Translations under genes and position numbers: made by a program
Shown here: piece by piece, positions 1 to 9,059 of the stretch
Numbering within the stretch: position 1 is the first letter of the stretch
Layout of the letters: every line of letters begins with the position of its first letter
Origin: Spirochaetales bacterium
Lineage (GTDB): Bacteria; Spirochaetota; Spirochaetia; Treponematales; UBA12059
Reading direction: 5' to 3'
Length of the DNA: 64,000 nucleotides
Assembly (NCBI GenBank): GCA_016928955.1
Contig: JAFGJV010000034.1
Coordinates: 1-64,000 of the forward strand
The notes under the pieces: model-generated
Databases searched by the model: none
The model's input: the letters and a program-made list of their open reading frames with translations, nothing else
Told to the model about the DNA's origin: nothing

Positions 1-31
1 AGCCGTTGGCTTCGAGTGAGAAATCAGCACC

Positions 32-79
32 GAAAAGCGGAAAGTTGAAATCGGTGAAAAGCGGAAAATCTAAATCGGT
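32..79. repeat. 24-bp tandem duplication
   Basis: Two adjacent 24-bp units (32-55 and 56-79) share their first 12 and last 8 bases and differ only in a 4-base centre. In one open frame they encode Lys/Ser-rich residues, so they may belong to the 3' end of a gene that begins before the window. They could also be plain intergenic repeats. Nothing else can be assigned in the first 93 bases. Confidence 0.5.
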
Positions 80-93
80 GTTGACACATACAG

Positions 94-843
94 GTGTCCT
101 TTCGAGATCAAATAATAGTGGCTTTACAAACCTCATCGCCAGATTTTGTTATGCCGAAAGGCCTGCGGGTTGGATATGCGAGGAGAAAGATAGTAAGTGA
201 ATTCGGCCGGCCCTATCGTACCGTTACCAGGGATGGATCAGATGTCCTGATTTACCAGGTGGAAAGCGACAGGGCTAATATATCACGATATCTTGCTGAA
301 TTTGAGATTGGCGCTCAGTCGCGGGTGTCTAGAATACGTCTCGTAGCGGAAGAGTCGGATGGCTGGTTGTCTTCCAGGGATTATGCGGTTAGCTACGACG
401 GTCGGCTACTTAGTCTAATGGATTTGTATGATCCTAGTGTCTGTGTGGGTATGAATAAGGCTGAGATATTGAATGATTTTGGGGGTGATGAGTTTTTTAA
501 TAAAGAACGCCATTCAAATGAGGGGCTGGAACTTGTGTACAATCAAGAAGGGCAGTTCCTCATGGAGATAAGCACAGAGCAGGGCGGAATACATACACCA
601 CGAGGTATTGAGGTTGGAAGTTCAGAAAAATCCGTATTTGACGCCTATGGTTGGTATGGGATAAGCCAAAAAAATCAGTACTATAATTATGGAAACGATA
701 CGGTAATAGTCTACCGATATTTTGAGACTGAATTCACGTATGGGGATTGGAATATGCCTGTAGAGTATGCCTTGAGCTTTTATATAAAAGACGCCTTGGT
801 ACAAAAAATCAATATTAAAATGATTTTGTTTGAAGAGTACTGA
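94..843 (+). CDS. hypothetical protein with repeated P-x-G-[IL]-x-VG motif
   Basis: I do not recognise this 249-aa protein. It contains three spaced copies of a short module: PKGLRVGYARRKIVSEFG near the N-terminus, VGMNKAEILNDFG in the middle and PRGIEVGSSEKSVFDAYG near residue 170. This resembles the helix-turn recurring in SmpA/OmlA-like proteins of the form VG-x(5)-V-x(3)-[FY]G. The gene is much more AT-rich than its right-hand neighbours, so transfer is plausible. The start is unsure: GTG at 94 is the first in frame after a stop, ATG at 151 sits just before the first module, and no signal peptide is visible. A truncated or frameshifted 5' part is possible. Function unknown. Confidence 0.6.
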   Translation: MSFRDQIIVALQTSSPDFVMPKGLRVGYARRKIVSEFGRPYRTVTRDGSDVLIYQVESDRANISRYLAEFEIGAQSRVSRIRLVAEESDGWLSSRDYAVSYDGRLLSLMDLYDPSVCVGMNKAEILNDFGGDEFFNKERHSNEGLELVYNQEGQFLMEISTEQGGIHTPRGIEVGSSEKSVFDAYGWYGISQKNQYYNYGNDTVIVYRYFETEFTYGDWNMPVEYALSFYIKDALVQKINIKMILFEEY

Positions 844-917
844 TAACCACACGCACCACCACCGAATCATGCTCTTACGTGTACGACCCGGAGGGCTCCT
901 ATGTGTAGGTGGCAAGC

Positions 918-946
918 TTGACCTTGCCTGCCCTACGTTCTACCAT
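918..946 (+). promoter_or_regulatory. candidate sigma-70 promoter for sbcDC
   Basis: TTGACC at 918-923 and TACCAT at 941-946 are separated by 17 bp, the optimal sigma-70 spacing. Transcription would start near 953, only a few bases before the sbcD ATG at 956. No Shine-Dalgarno sequence precedes that ATG, so the transcript may be leaderless or nearly so. Assigned from sequence alone. Confidence 0.4.
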
Positions 947-955
947 CCATCTAGC

Positions 956-2155
956 ATGAAGATTTTCCATTTGGCCGACCTCCATCTTGGAAAGGCCGTG
1001 TACGGTCGCGAACTGCTTGAGGATCAAGAGCTTATCCTGGACCAGGTGCTGGACTCGGCACGGCGCGACAAACCGGCGGCTCTGGTCGTTGCCGGGGACG
1101 TGTTCGACCGGGCCGTTCCATCGGCTGACGCTGTCAGGCTCTTTGGCCGGTTCATTGCGGGGCTCAAGGATCTGGATCCGGATATGGTCGTGGCCCTCAT
1201 ACCGGGCAACCACGACTCCGGGGCCCGCCTTGCGTACCTGTCAGCGGTGCTCGGCCGGACCGGGATCCATATCCGCTCCGACGCGGACGAGTGCGACACG
1301 CCAGTCGTCGTGCGGCGGGACGGACAGACGCTCAGGCTTTGGCTTGTTCCCTTCCTCACTCCCGGCGCCTTCCCGCCTTCGGAGCAGCCCAATGCCTCGG
1401 GCCTTGGCGAGCTGTTTGACGACGCGGCCCGGCCGGTCACGCTCCGGAGCCAGGCGGATCTCTTCTCCGAGGCCGTACGCCGGATACGCGCCGCGAAGGA
1501 CGGCTTGTCTTCGGCCGCGGACGTGCTGGTGTGCCATGTCTTTGCGGCCGGCGGTGGCGCTTCCGAATCCGAGCGGGCTTTTTTGGGAACGGCCGAGCTT
1601 GTGGACGCGTCCATGTTCGACGCGTTCGACTACGCAGCGCTCGGGCACCTGCACAGGCCCCAGGCCGCCGGTTCGCGCGGCCGTTATCCGGGGTCGCCCC
1701 TCCGCTATTCGTTCGCGGACGACGAGTCGGAGCGCGGATTCCTCAAGGTGGAGCTTCGCCCGGGCGGGGCGGACGCGGAGCTGGTGCCCTTAAAGCCCCT
1801 GCGCGCCATGCGGAGGATACAGGGGGCGTTCCGGGAACTTCTGGACGAGGTTCGTTGGTCAGGCTTCGAGGGCGACTATGTCGAAGCCGTGCTGTCTGAT
1901 GCCGAGCCGGTCCTGAATCCGGTGGACGCACTCAGGCGCCGCTTCCCTTGGCTGTTGTCCGTCCGGCAGGAAGCCTTTGAGCGGGAGCAGTCGGATGCGC
2001 CTGGCCTGCCCAGCGCGGGAGCTCAGGCGCGGGATATCGTCGACGAATTCCGTTCTTTCCACCGCGTTGTGCTCGGCCGCGATACGAGCGCGAACATGGA
2101 AGAGCTGTTCATCGAATTCCTGAAGGAGGCCCGGGATGCGGCCCGCCAGGCTTGA
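956..2155 (+). CDS. sbcD: exonuclease SbcCD, nuclease subunit SbcD
   Basis: This is the metal-dependent nuclease subunit of the SbcCD (Mre11-Rad50) complex, which cuts hairpins and protein-blocked DNA ends. From the ATG at 956 it is 399 aa, the usual SbcD length. The N-terminal calcineurin-like phosphoesterase motifs are clear: DLHLG at residues 8-12, GDVFDR, GNHDSG, a CHVFA block and GHLH near residue 230. An upstream extension of the same frame to 830 is not conserved in character and is rejected. The gene overlaps sbcC by 20 bp, indicating translational coupling in a two-gene operon. Confidence 0.95.
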   Translation: MKIFHLADLHLGKAVYGRELLEDQELILDQVLDSARRDKPAALVVAGDVFDRAVPSADAVRLFGRFIAGLKDLDPDMVVALIPGNHDSGARLAYLSAVLGRTGIHIRSDADECDTPVVVRRDGQTLRLWLVPFLTPGAFPPSEQPNASGLGELFDDAARPVTLRSQADLFSEAVRRIRAAKDGLSSAADVLVCHVFAAGGGASESERAFLGTAELVDASMFDAFDYAALGHLHRPQAAGSRGRYPGSPLRYSFADDESERGFLKVELRPGGADAELVPLKPLRAMRRIQGAFRELLDEVRWSGFEGDYVEAVLSDAEPVLNPVDALRRRFPWLLSVRQEAFEREQSDAPGLPSAGAQARDIVDEFRSFHRVVLGRDTSANMEELFIEFLKEARDAARQA

Positions 2156-5123
2156 GCTTAAGAACATCGGATCGTTTCCCGGCGCGGTGAGCGTGGATTT
2201 TTCCAGCCTGGGCGACGTGTTCCTGGTATGCGGGCCCACGGGTTCTGGCAAGACGACGCTGTTCGAGGCCATGGCCTATGCCCTGTACGGCCAGCTACCC
2301 GGCACGCGGGACGTGCGGGAAATCGCGTCGCACTATGCGTCTCCCGACGACGATGTGGGCGTGTCGTTCGAATTTTCCGTAGGCCGGGGAACCTGGAAGG
2401 TTGAGCGTTCGCCAGGTCGCCGGGTTCCCAAGAAAAAGGGCGAGGGTTTCACGGATCGGCCTGCCTTGGCGGCGCTCTGGCGCCGGGACGGCGGAACCTG
2501 GGTACCGGTATGCGACAAGGTGACGGACGTGGACGCGGCCGTGGCGGAACTTCTGGGCCTGTCGGCGGAGGAGTTCAGCAAGATTGTCCTTCTTCCGCAA
2601 GGCCAGTTCCAGCGCTTCCTGGAGATGGACCAGAAGGACCGCGCCGACATCCTGGAAAAGCTGTTCCCGGTGGAACTGCACGCGTCGGTAAGCGCGTTGG
2701 CCATGGACGCGCTCAAGGCGGCCAGGCAGAGCCTGCGCGCGCTGGACGACGAGCTGTCTGATTTGGATGCCCGACTGGGTGACGACGCCGGAGCACGGCT
2801 GGCCGATATGGACGAACGGGCGGCATCGGCCCGGCATGACGAAGGCCTGGCTCGGGCCGTCCTGGAAACGGCCGCCTTGGCTTCCGAGGCTGGCAGGCGC
2901 GACCTGGCCGCCTGGGACAGCGCCGACCGAGCCAAAGCCCTTCTGGCCCGCTTGCAGGAGCGCTCGGCAGCCATGCGCGATATGGCCAACGGACTGGAGC
3001 GCGCGGAGGCCGCTGCCGGCATCCGCGCCGAGCTTGACGCCCAGCGGCGCGCGGCTGGGGTGTTGCGGCACGAGTCAGCCGCCCTTGAAGCCGCGCATGC
3101 CCGGCTGGCCGAACTGGATGGCCGGCAGGAAGCCATGGCGGACACGGGCAGACGGCTGGACGGTCTGGCCGCGGAAGTTGCCGAGCTGGACAGGCGACTG
3201 GGTGAACTTGACGCCCGACGGGCGGCCTGGAACCGAGCGGCCGCCGCGCGGGCGTCGCTCAAGGCCAGCGAGGAAGAAGTCGCGCGGCTGTCGGATGCGC
3301 TGGCCCTGGACGAGGCCGCCGAAGCCGGGTTGTCGGAAGAGCTGGCCGGGCTCGAGCGTCGCGTAAAGGATCCTGTGACCCTGTCCAAGGAGCGGGAGGC
3401 CGCTGACGTGGCGGCGCGGAATGCGTCCGCCGCGCTTGCGGCGGAGCGGGAACGCGCCGCGCTGGGTGCCGAGCTCGCCGCCGCGTCCGGGCGCCTGGCT
3501 GTCCTTGATGGCGAACGTATCGACGCCCAGGGTGCCAGGGACTCGGCGCTGGCCGGCTTAACCGAGGCCAAGAACCTGGCCGCCCGCATGGCCGCCGTCC
3601 GTCTGGCCGCGGATCTGAAACCGGGCGCGCCTTGCCCTGTGTGCGGCTCGCTTGACCATCCGGCTCCGGCGCTTGGGGAAACCGAGTACGAAGGCATTGA
3701 CCGTGAGCGGCTGGAAGGCGAACTGTTGGCCGCTGAAAAAAAACTGGCCACCGCCTTGGAGCGCCGGGCGGCCGCCTCCACCGCGGTAGACGGGCTCATG
3801 GAGCGTCTATCCAAGCTGGCAGACGGCCCGGGGCTGGAAGCTGCCGAAAAAACGGACGCGGCCGCCCGGCAAACGCTTGATGCCTGCGTGGCGGCCGGGC
3901 GGGACAACTCGGCGCTCATGTCGGCCGCCACCGAGAAGCGGAACATGCTGGCCAGGCTGGCGGCGGCCGCCAAGGATGCGCGCGCGGCCTTGGCCAAAGC
4001 GGAACGTGACAAGGCGGCGGCCGGCGCTTCCCTGGCCGAGGCTGTGGCGTCCGCCGGGACCGAAGACCCCGGTCCGGAACTCGTAGCGCTCGGAGAGCGT
4101 AAACAGGATGAGGAGCGTGAACTGAAAGCTGCCCGCGCCGCGCTGGACGCGTGGGACCGCGAACGGGAAACGGCGCGCGGTCTGGCCCAGGATCTGGACG
4201 CGCGCGTCCGGCGCCTAGTCGACGAGCATTCCGCGTTCAAGGAGGCGGCGGACCGCGCGCTAGAGTCGTCCGGCTTTGCCGACGCGGCCGCGTGGGAGGC
4301 CGCCGTCTGGAACCAGGAGGACGCGGCGCGGGCCAAGAAGGAGCTCCGCGCCTACGAGACCGACCTGGCCGCGGCCCTGGCCGACGACAAGGCGGCTCGC
4401 GCCCAGGTTGAGGGCAGACAGAGGCCGGACATGGCCGCCCTGGACCAGGCCTATGCCGATGCGGAGGCCAAGCTCGCACAGGCGCGCCGAATTTGCGACG
4501 GCCTTGCCCTTGAGGCCAGCGCCCTGAGAGGCGACCTGGCCAGGCACGGAGATTTGGCTCGCAAGGCCGACGCCCTGCGTTCGCGCTCGGACACGCTGAA
4601 CGGGCTTGCTACTCTGCTTAACGGGGATACGCCCGGCAAGCATTTGTCCTTCCGGAACTACGCCCTGGGCCTGTGGTTTTCCCAGGTCATGGCCATGGCC
4701 TCCGCGCGCCTGCGCGACATGAGCGACGGCCGCTACGACCTCCGGATGGCAGAGGGCCGGGCCCGCGGACAGGGGCGCGTGGGCCTGGACATAGAGGTGG
4801 CTGACGCGTTCACCGGCAAGGCGCGCCCCGCGTCCAGCCTGTCAGGCGGGGAAAAATTCCTGTCGTCCATCTCTCTTGCCCTGGGCCTGTCCGACGTGAT
4901 CACCCAAGGATCGGGAGGAGTCGCCCTGGACTCCATTTTCATAGACGAGGGCTTTGGTTCCCTGGACGAGGACGCTCTGGACCGGGCCATGGCCGCCCTT
5001 GACCGCATACGAGGAGACCGGATGATAGGAATCGTGTCGCACGTGGCCGAGCTCCGGGACCGCGTGCCGTCCAGGATAGAGGTACACAAAGGCCGCTCGG
5101 GATCCACGCTTGAGGTGATCTAA
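2136..5123 (+). CDS. sbcC: exonuclease SbcCD, ATPase subunit SbcC
   Basis: This is the SMC/Rad50-like ATPase that partners SbcD in DNA end processing. The 995-aa protein has a Walker A motif (GPTGSGKT, residues 33-40), two long Ala/Glu/Arg-rich coiled coils, and a central zinc hook CPVC near residues 500-503 that dimerises the arms. An ABC signature (LSGGEKF) lies near residue 901 and a Walker B with D-loop (FIDEGFGSLDED) near 933. Length and order match the family. The start overlaps the sbcD stop. The next gene is convergent. Confidence 0.96.
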   Translation: MRPARLELKNIGSFPGAVSVDFSSLGDVFLVCGPTGSGKTTLFEAMAYALYGQLPGTRDVREIASHYASPDDDVGVSFEFSVGRGTWKVERSPGRRVPKKKGEGFTDRPALAALWRRDGGTWVPVCDKVTDVDAAVAELLGLSAEEFSKIVLLPQGQFQRFLEMDQKDRADILEKLFPVELHASVSALAMDALKAARQSLRALDDELSDLDARLGDDAGARLADMDERAASARHDEGLARAVLETAALASEAGRRDLAAWDSADRAKALLARLQERSAAMRDMANGLERAEAAAGIRAELDAQRRAAGVLRHESAALEAAHARLAELDGRQEAMADTGRRLDGLAAEVAELDRRLGELDARRAAWNRAAAARASLKASEEEVARLSDALALDEAAEAGLSEELAGLERRVKDPVTLSKEREAADVAARNASAALAAERERAALGAELAAASGRLAVLDGERIDAQGARDSALAGLTEAKNLAARMAAVRLAADLKPGAPCPVCGSLDHPAPALGETEYEGIDRERLEGELLAAEKKLATALERRAAASTAVDGLMERLSKLADGPGLEAAEKTDAAARQTLDACVAAGRDNSALMSAATEKRNMLARLAAAAKDARAALAKAERDKAAAGASLAEAVASAGTEDPGPELVALGERKQDEERELKAARAALDAWDRERETARGLAQDLDARVRRLVDEHSAFKEAADRALESSGFADAAAWEAAVWNQEDAARAKKELRAYETDLAAALADDKAARAQVEGRQRPDMAALDQAYADAEAKLAQARRICDGLALEASALRGDLARHGDLARKADALRSRSDTLNGLATLLNGDTPGKHLSFRNYALGLWFSQVMAMASARLRDMSDGRYDLRMAEGRARGQGRVGLDIEVADAFTGKARPASSLSGGEKFLSSISLALGLSDVITQGSGGVALDSIFIDEGFGSLDEDALDRAMAALDRIRGDRMIGIVSHVAELRDRVPSRIEVHKGRSGSTLEVI

Positions 5124-5166
5124 GAGTCTGTCAGGAGTGTCCGGATCCAAGGAAGCGTGGCGTTGG

Positions 5167-6333
5167 CTATACGCGTTCCGCGGCCGCCATGTCTCCCGCC
5201 CAGGCGGCGTGAAGCAGGGTCGTCAGTTCGTCATCGGTAAAGGCCCGGGGACTGCGCGGGCGCATGCGGTAGGTCCTGGCGTCGGCCGCTATAGCTTCCA
5301 GCTGGCCTTCGGCTATGCCGAGCGACGCCAGGCCGGACGGTACGCCAAGCTCGCGGTTCAGGGCTGCCACTGACGAGTGCAGGGGCCCAGGGCCAAAAAA
5401 AGCCTCCAGGTGGGCCATACGGTCGGCGGTAGCCGGCCGCAGGGCTGCCAGCACGTAGGGCAGGATGACGGCGTTGGCAAGGCCATGGGCCACTCCGTGA
5501 AGCGCTCCCACAGGGTGGGCAAAGCCGTGTACCATGCCCAGGCCCGTGTTGCTGAAGGCGGCTCCCGCCATCGCCGCCGCCAGGGCCATGCCCGAGCGGG
5601 CGTCCAGATCGGCGCCGTTCCTGCATGCTTTGGGCAGGTTCCCGGCTATCAGCCGGACGCAGGCCAGGTTGATAGCGTCGCTTGCGGGATTGGCTCCCAA
5701 GGACAGAAACGATTCCACCGCGTGCGTCAGGGCGTCCATGCCCGTGGCGGATGTTACCGCCGGCGGCATGCTGGCCTGCACCTCGGGGTCGACGATGGCC
5801 AGGCGGGGGAAGAAGCTTGGGTGCGAGTAGCCGAGTTTTTTTCCCGCCTGCCTGTCCGTGGTAACGGCCGCCGAACTCAGTTCCGACCCGGTGCCCGCCG
5901 TGGTGGGCACGGCCACTATCGGGAGCGCTGGCGTGCCCGGCGCCGCCTTGCCGTACAGGAAATCCAGGATGTCCTTGCCGTTGGCCGCGCACAGGGCAGC
6001 GCTCTTGGCGCAGTCCATGGGGCTGCCGCCGCCGTACGCCACCACCGCGTTGTGACCGCCTGAGGTCAGCAAACGCGCGCAGTCGCGCACCTGGGAAGCG
6101 TCGGGATCCGGCGTGACGGCCGCGTATGTATCTACGGCGATGCCGGCGTCGGACAGCGACGCGACCAGCGAGCGGTAGCCCTCCGACGCGCTCGTCGGCC
6201 CTGAGCCGCTCACGAGGAGCACAGAGCTCAGCCCCAGCTCGCGCGCCAGGCCGCCAGTCTTTTGCACAGCTCCCACGCCGAATTCAAGGCGCGTGGGGCA
6301 GAGGAAGCTGAACGCCCTGTAGTGCTCACTCAT
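5167..6333 (-). CDS. iron-containing alcohol dehydrogenase
   Basis: NAD(P)-dependent, Fe(II)-type group III alcohol dehydrogenase, cytoplasmic, interconverting an alcohol and its aldehyde; the physiological substrate cannot be told. Family motifs are present: GGGSPMDCAK for nucleotide binding, PTTAGTGSE, and metal ligands in DALTHAVE and GMVHGFAHPVGALHGVAHG. From ATG 6333 it is 388 aa. An upstream in-frame ATG at 6351 is disfavoured because its next bases (AAGGGGAA) form a Shine-Dalgarno well placed for 6333. The 6333 start overlaps the stop of the upstream sensor gene by 8 bp, so the two are probably translationally coupled. It may act with the aldehyde ferredoxin oxidoreductase at 21-24 kb (inference). 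Confidence 0.9.
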   Translation of the reverse strand: MSEHYRAFSFLCPTRLEFGVGAVQKTGGLARELGLSSVLLVSGSGPTSASEGYRSLVASLSDAGIAVDTYAAVTPDPDASQVRDCARLLTSGGHNAVVAYGGGSPMDCAKSAALCAANGKDILDFLYGKAAPGTPALPIVAVPTTAGTGSELSSAAVTTDRQAGKKLGYSHPSFFPRLAIVDPEVQASMPPAVTSATGMDALTHAVESFLSLGANPASDAINLACVRLIAGNLPKACRNGADLDARSGMALAAAMAGAAFSNTGLGMVHGFAHPVGALHGVAHGLANAVILPYVLAALRPATADRMAHLEAFFGPGPLHSSVAALNRELGVPSGLASLGIAEGQLEAIAADARTYRMRPRSPRAFTDDELTTLLHAAWAGDMAAAERV

Positions 6334-7591
6334 CGCTGTGTTCCCCTTCATGCTTGTAATGGTCGGCGCAGTGCGGGCACAGCCCGTGGGTGATCCTGAT
6401 GCCGTAGCGCTCGGTCAGCACCTGTTCCAACGGTTTCCATGAGCCGTCTTCCGTTACAGCCTTGCCGCAGGCGGAACAGACTGCCAGGGGACGTTCGGAC
6501 GGATGGTGCGGGGTTTTCATGACCGCGCTGATGATCGAGCTTGTTTCCTTGACCAGTTCGTAGCGCACGGCCACGTCATGCAGGCTGACGATCTGGCCTA
6601 TGGATTTTCCGGAGCGATTACGCAGGGGAGTGCAGGTCAGTTCGTAGGGATGTTTGCCTTCCTTGCTGTCCAGAAACACGTCTGTTTCCCAGGGGCTGTC
6701 GCGGTCCAGGGCTTTGGTCACTTGCTCGAGTTGTTTCCACATCCTGGCGCTGGTTCCCACGGGATCCTTGCCGTGTAAAAGCTCCCTGGCCTTGGCGTTG
6801 GCGTCCAGCACCATGCCGCGCTCGTTGAGCACGAAGACGGCCGTATTCAGGCTTTCGAACAGGGCCGAGCGGGCTATGGGCACCACGGTAAACAGGCCAA
6901 AGCGGTCGGACGCCACGGCGAACAGGGCGGCGGATATCGTGAATATGACGGACGTGTAGTCTTTGTGTATGTCCGGCAGCATGCCCGTCACGTAGATGAC
7001 GTTGTACGCTATGGGCAGAAGCACAGCCACCATCATGAGTCTGGCCTGGGATCTGAGCGCCGGCGCCAGGCCCCTGTACGCGTCCATAACGATGACTGAT
7101 CCCACCACGATCAGTCCGTAGGAGTAGGACGCGTGAACCCAGAACCACGAACCAAGGTCCGTTTCCAGGAAGGGCCGGCCCAGAACGCTGGAAAAACGGA
7201 AAGCTGTCCACAGAAGGTGGTGTGCTTCGTTTGAGTATGCGATCGCTATGGTCATAGCCGGAATGACGAGCACGGCGGCGAGCCGCAGTTTCGGCGAGCC
7301 CTGGCCTTTGCCGGCCAGCCGCAGGGAATATTCCAGCCAGGCCACGGGAAGGGTGCTGATGAACACGTAGGCCGTGGTCATCAGGACTATGGCGCCTTCC
7401 CTGGTCGGCCACAAGGCTTCTAGCCAGTTGGACAAGAGCCAGCCCAGGTCAATCAGGACCAGGGCCACAAAGGCCTTGTTCCGTTCGTCGTTGAGGTTGG
7501 GTATGACCCTGTGCACCAGGATGACGATGAAGACAGCGCTGACCGGCGCTATGACGATGTAGAGGAGTTGCTGAAACTCCAAAGAGCTCAT
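6326..7591 (-). CDS. 7TM-PAS sensor protein with C-terminal Cys motif, no kinase domain
   Basis: The 421-aa membrane protein begins with about seven hydrophobic helices (residues 1-225) like the N-terminal 7TM region of some bacterial histidine kinases. A PAS-like domain follows (about 230-340). The C-terminus carries CSACGK...W.PLE......THGLCPHC, a Cys-pair motif often found after PAS domains in signalling proteins that lack a kinase. No H-box or ATPase domain is present, so output must be indirect. It overlaps the alcohol dehydrogenase gene, suggesting that it senses redox state or metabolites for that gene (inference). Confidence 0.8.
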   Translation of the reverse strand: MSSLEFQQLLYIVIAPVSAVFIVILVHRVIPNLNDERNKAFVALVLIDLGWLLSNWLEALWPTREGAIVLMTTAYVFISTLPVAWLEYSLRLAGKGQGSPKLRLAAVLVIPAMTIAIAYSNEAHHLLWTAFRFSSVLGRPFLETDLGSWFWVHASYSYGLIVVGSVIVMDAYRGLAPALRSQARLMMVAVLLPIAYNVIYVTGMLPDIHKDYTSVIFTISAALFAVASDRFGLFTVVPIARSALFESLNTAVFVLNERGMVLDANAKARELLHGKDPVGTSARMWKQLEQVTKALDRDSPWETDVFLDSKEGKHPYELTCTPLRNRSGKSIGQIVSLHDVAVRYELVKETSSIISAVMKTPHHPSERPLAVCSACGKAVTEDGSWKPLEQVLTERYGIRITHGLCPHCADHYKHEGEHSDE

Positions 7592-7623
7592 GAGTTAGTA
7601 TTGGTTGATTTTCCGCCGCGCGT

Positions 7624-7663
7624 CAATAAAAGAGGCCGTTCCGGGCTACAAACCGGAACGGCC
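7624..7663 (-). terminator. Rho-independent terminator after FecR gene
   Basis: An 11-bp perfect stem, GGCCGTTCCGG (7634-7644) with CCGGAACGGCC (7653-7663), is followed on the minus strand by a T-rich tract. It lies about 10 bp beyond the stop of the FecR-domain gene. Confidence 0.85.
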
Positions 7664-7672
7664 ATCTGCCGG

Positions 7673-8800
7673 TCAGAAGTCCCAGTCTCCCTGGGAATCG
7701 AAGAAATCGTCGCCCGCGCCGGAGCCGGGCAGGCCTGCGCCGCCTTCGTTACGGAGCTGGTATAGCCGCTCGGCGTAGCGGAACAGGGCCACGCGGCGTT
7801 CCAGGGCGTCCGCCTCAGCCTTGACCTTGCGGAGAAAATCCACGGCCTTGAGGCCTTTCCGGATCTCGACCTGCTCCAGTTTGGTGCCCAGGATGACGCC
7901 TTCCAGCTGGTCGATGCGGTAGTAAATGCGCTCGAACACGAAAAGGACCTTGCGGATCTCCAGGATCAAAGGCCCTACGTCCTTTTTGTCGCGGAGCGTG
8001 GCGGCGTCAGTCGACGATGGAACCAGGCCGGCGGCGTCCTCGCGTATCCAGCGGGACAGGACATCGCTTTTCTGGAGCGGCTCGAAAGCCCGGGCAAAGC
8101 TCTGGAAAAGTTCGGCGTAGCGACGCTCGAAATCGGCCAGGGCCTTGGGAGCGTTCACCCTGAACGCCTCGATCTCGTCGGCCAGCCAGCGTTGCTCGAA
8201 CTGTTCCGGCGACGATATGGCGGCGGCCAGGCGGCGCAGGCGCTCGGCCGGCCGTTTCTCCACCGCGTTGCCCGCGGGTACGGCCACCGTTTCCTTGCCG
8301 TCGCTTGCGCTTACCTCGCCCTCCGAGCAGTATATCAGGATGGATCCGTTGACGGACGTGGCCACGCCGAATTCCGTACCGCGCACGCCGGCCACGGCGG
8401 ATTCCGTGGACACCTGGAAGCTTGGGCTACCGGCCAGCTTGCCCAGCTTGGACGCTATCTGTCCGGCCAGGAGGTCTATGCCGCTCTTGACGCCCGCCTG
8501 GTCCCGGGTAACCCGTAGGTAGGCGGCGGTCTTGGCCTTGATGGTCAAGTTGCCGCGCATGCCCGTGCTTTTGTCCAGGGCTATGACCACCAGGCCGTCC
8601 GTGGCCGTCTTGATCATGTCGTCCGGATACACAAGGTCGCCAATATTGGCGTCTCCAAGGTTCTGGCCGGACCGCGTGACCGTGGCCGTGCCTTCCACAT
8701 ACTCGATTTCGCCAAAAGGCGCCGCTTGGGCCCACGCGGCGCCCATGCTGGCCGCGGCGAGGCCCGCCGCAAGGATCAAAGTCAAGGAACGGTGCATCAT
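7673..8800 (-). CDS. FecR domain protein, exported
   Basis: The 375-aa protein has an N-terminal signal peptide ending near AAWAQA, followed by a FecR domain (about residues 30-150). The domain includes GDLVYPDDMIKT, an S-x-V-G-x-RGTEF-type segment (AVAGVRGTEFGV) and EGEVSAS. The C-terminal half is charged and helical, probably coiled coil. In spirochaetes such proteins are often stand-alone periplasmic or outer-membrane-associated proteins rather than partners of FecI sigma factors, and no sigma factor or TonB receptor is near. The gene is monocistronic with its own terminator. Precise role unknown. Confidence 0.85.
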   Translation of the reverse strand: MMHRSLTLILAAGLAAASMGAAWAQAAPFGEIEYVEGTATVTRSGQNLGDANIGDLVYPDDMIKTATDGLVVIALDKSTGMRGNLTIKAKTAAYLRVTRDQAGVKSGIDLLAGQIASKLGKLAGSPSFQVSTESAVAGVRGTEFGVATSVNGSILIYCSEGEVSASDGKETVAVPAGNAVEKRPAERLRRLAAAISSPEQFEQRWLADEIEAFRVNAPKALADFERRYAELFQSFARAFEPLQKSDVLSRWIREDAAGLVPSSTDAATLRDKKDVGPLILEIRKVLFVFERIYYRIDQLEGVILGTKLEQVEIRKGLKAVDFLRKVKAEADALERRVALFRYAERLYQLRNEGGAGLPGSGAGDDFFDSQGDWDF

Positions 8801-8922
8801 TGGCCAACTCCTCGAATGCTCGTAAAACCGTAATCAATATAGCGCGCGTGGCCGCTTTTTTCGAACCCCCGCGCGAAAAACCCTTCTCAGGGGCTTTTAT
8901 CCATGTACCGCGGCCCCCGAGC

Positions 8923-8950
8923 TTGACTTTGGCGCCATATATAATATGGT
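8923..8950 (+). promoter_or_regulatory. candidate promoter of the OmpA-like gene
   Basis: TTGACT at 8923-8928 is followed 16 bp later by TATGGT at 8945-8950; a TATAAT at 8940-8945 is spaced too closely to pair with this -35. The transcript would carry a leader of about 100 nt before the ATG at 9060. The rest of the 8801-9059 gap shows no gene. Confidence 0.4.
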
Positions 8951-9059
8951 AAAAGCCGATGTGCGGGGCTGCCGCAACCGAGCCCTATCTCCGGTAGAAC
9001 ATCCAGAACCCACGGATGTATCAAAGAAACTGCCCTTTTGGGCGCAGGAAGGATCGTCA

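Noticed and set aside
6-200. Lys/Ser-rich open frame from the window edge (64 aa)
   Set aside because: It overlaps the low-GC gene at 94, its N-terminal part is just the 24-bp tandem repeat, and no motif is visible. It might be the tail of a gene outside the window, but this cannot be shown.
2333-4336. Very long open frame antisense to sbcC (667 aa)
   Set aside because: Ser/Ala/Arg low-complexity composition typical of the antisense of a GC-rich coiled-coil gene; no motifs.
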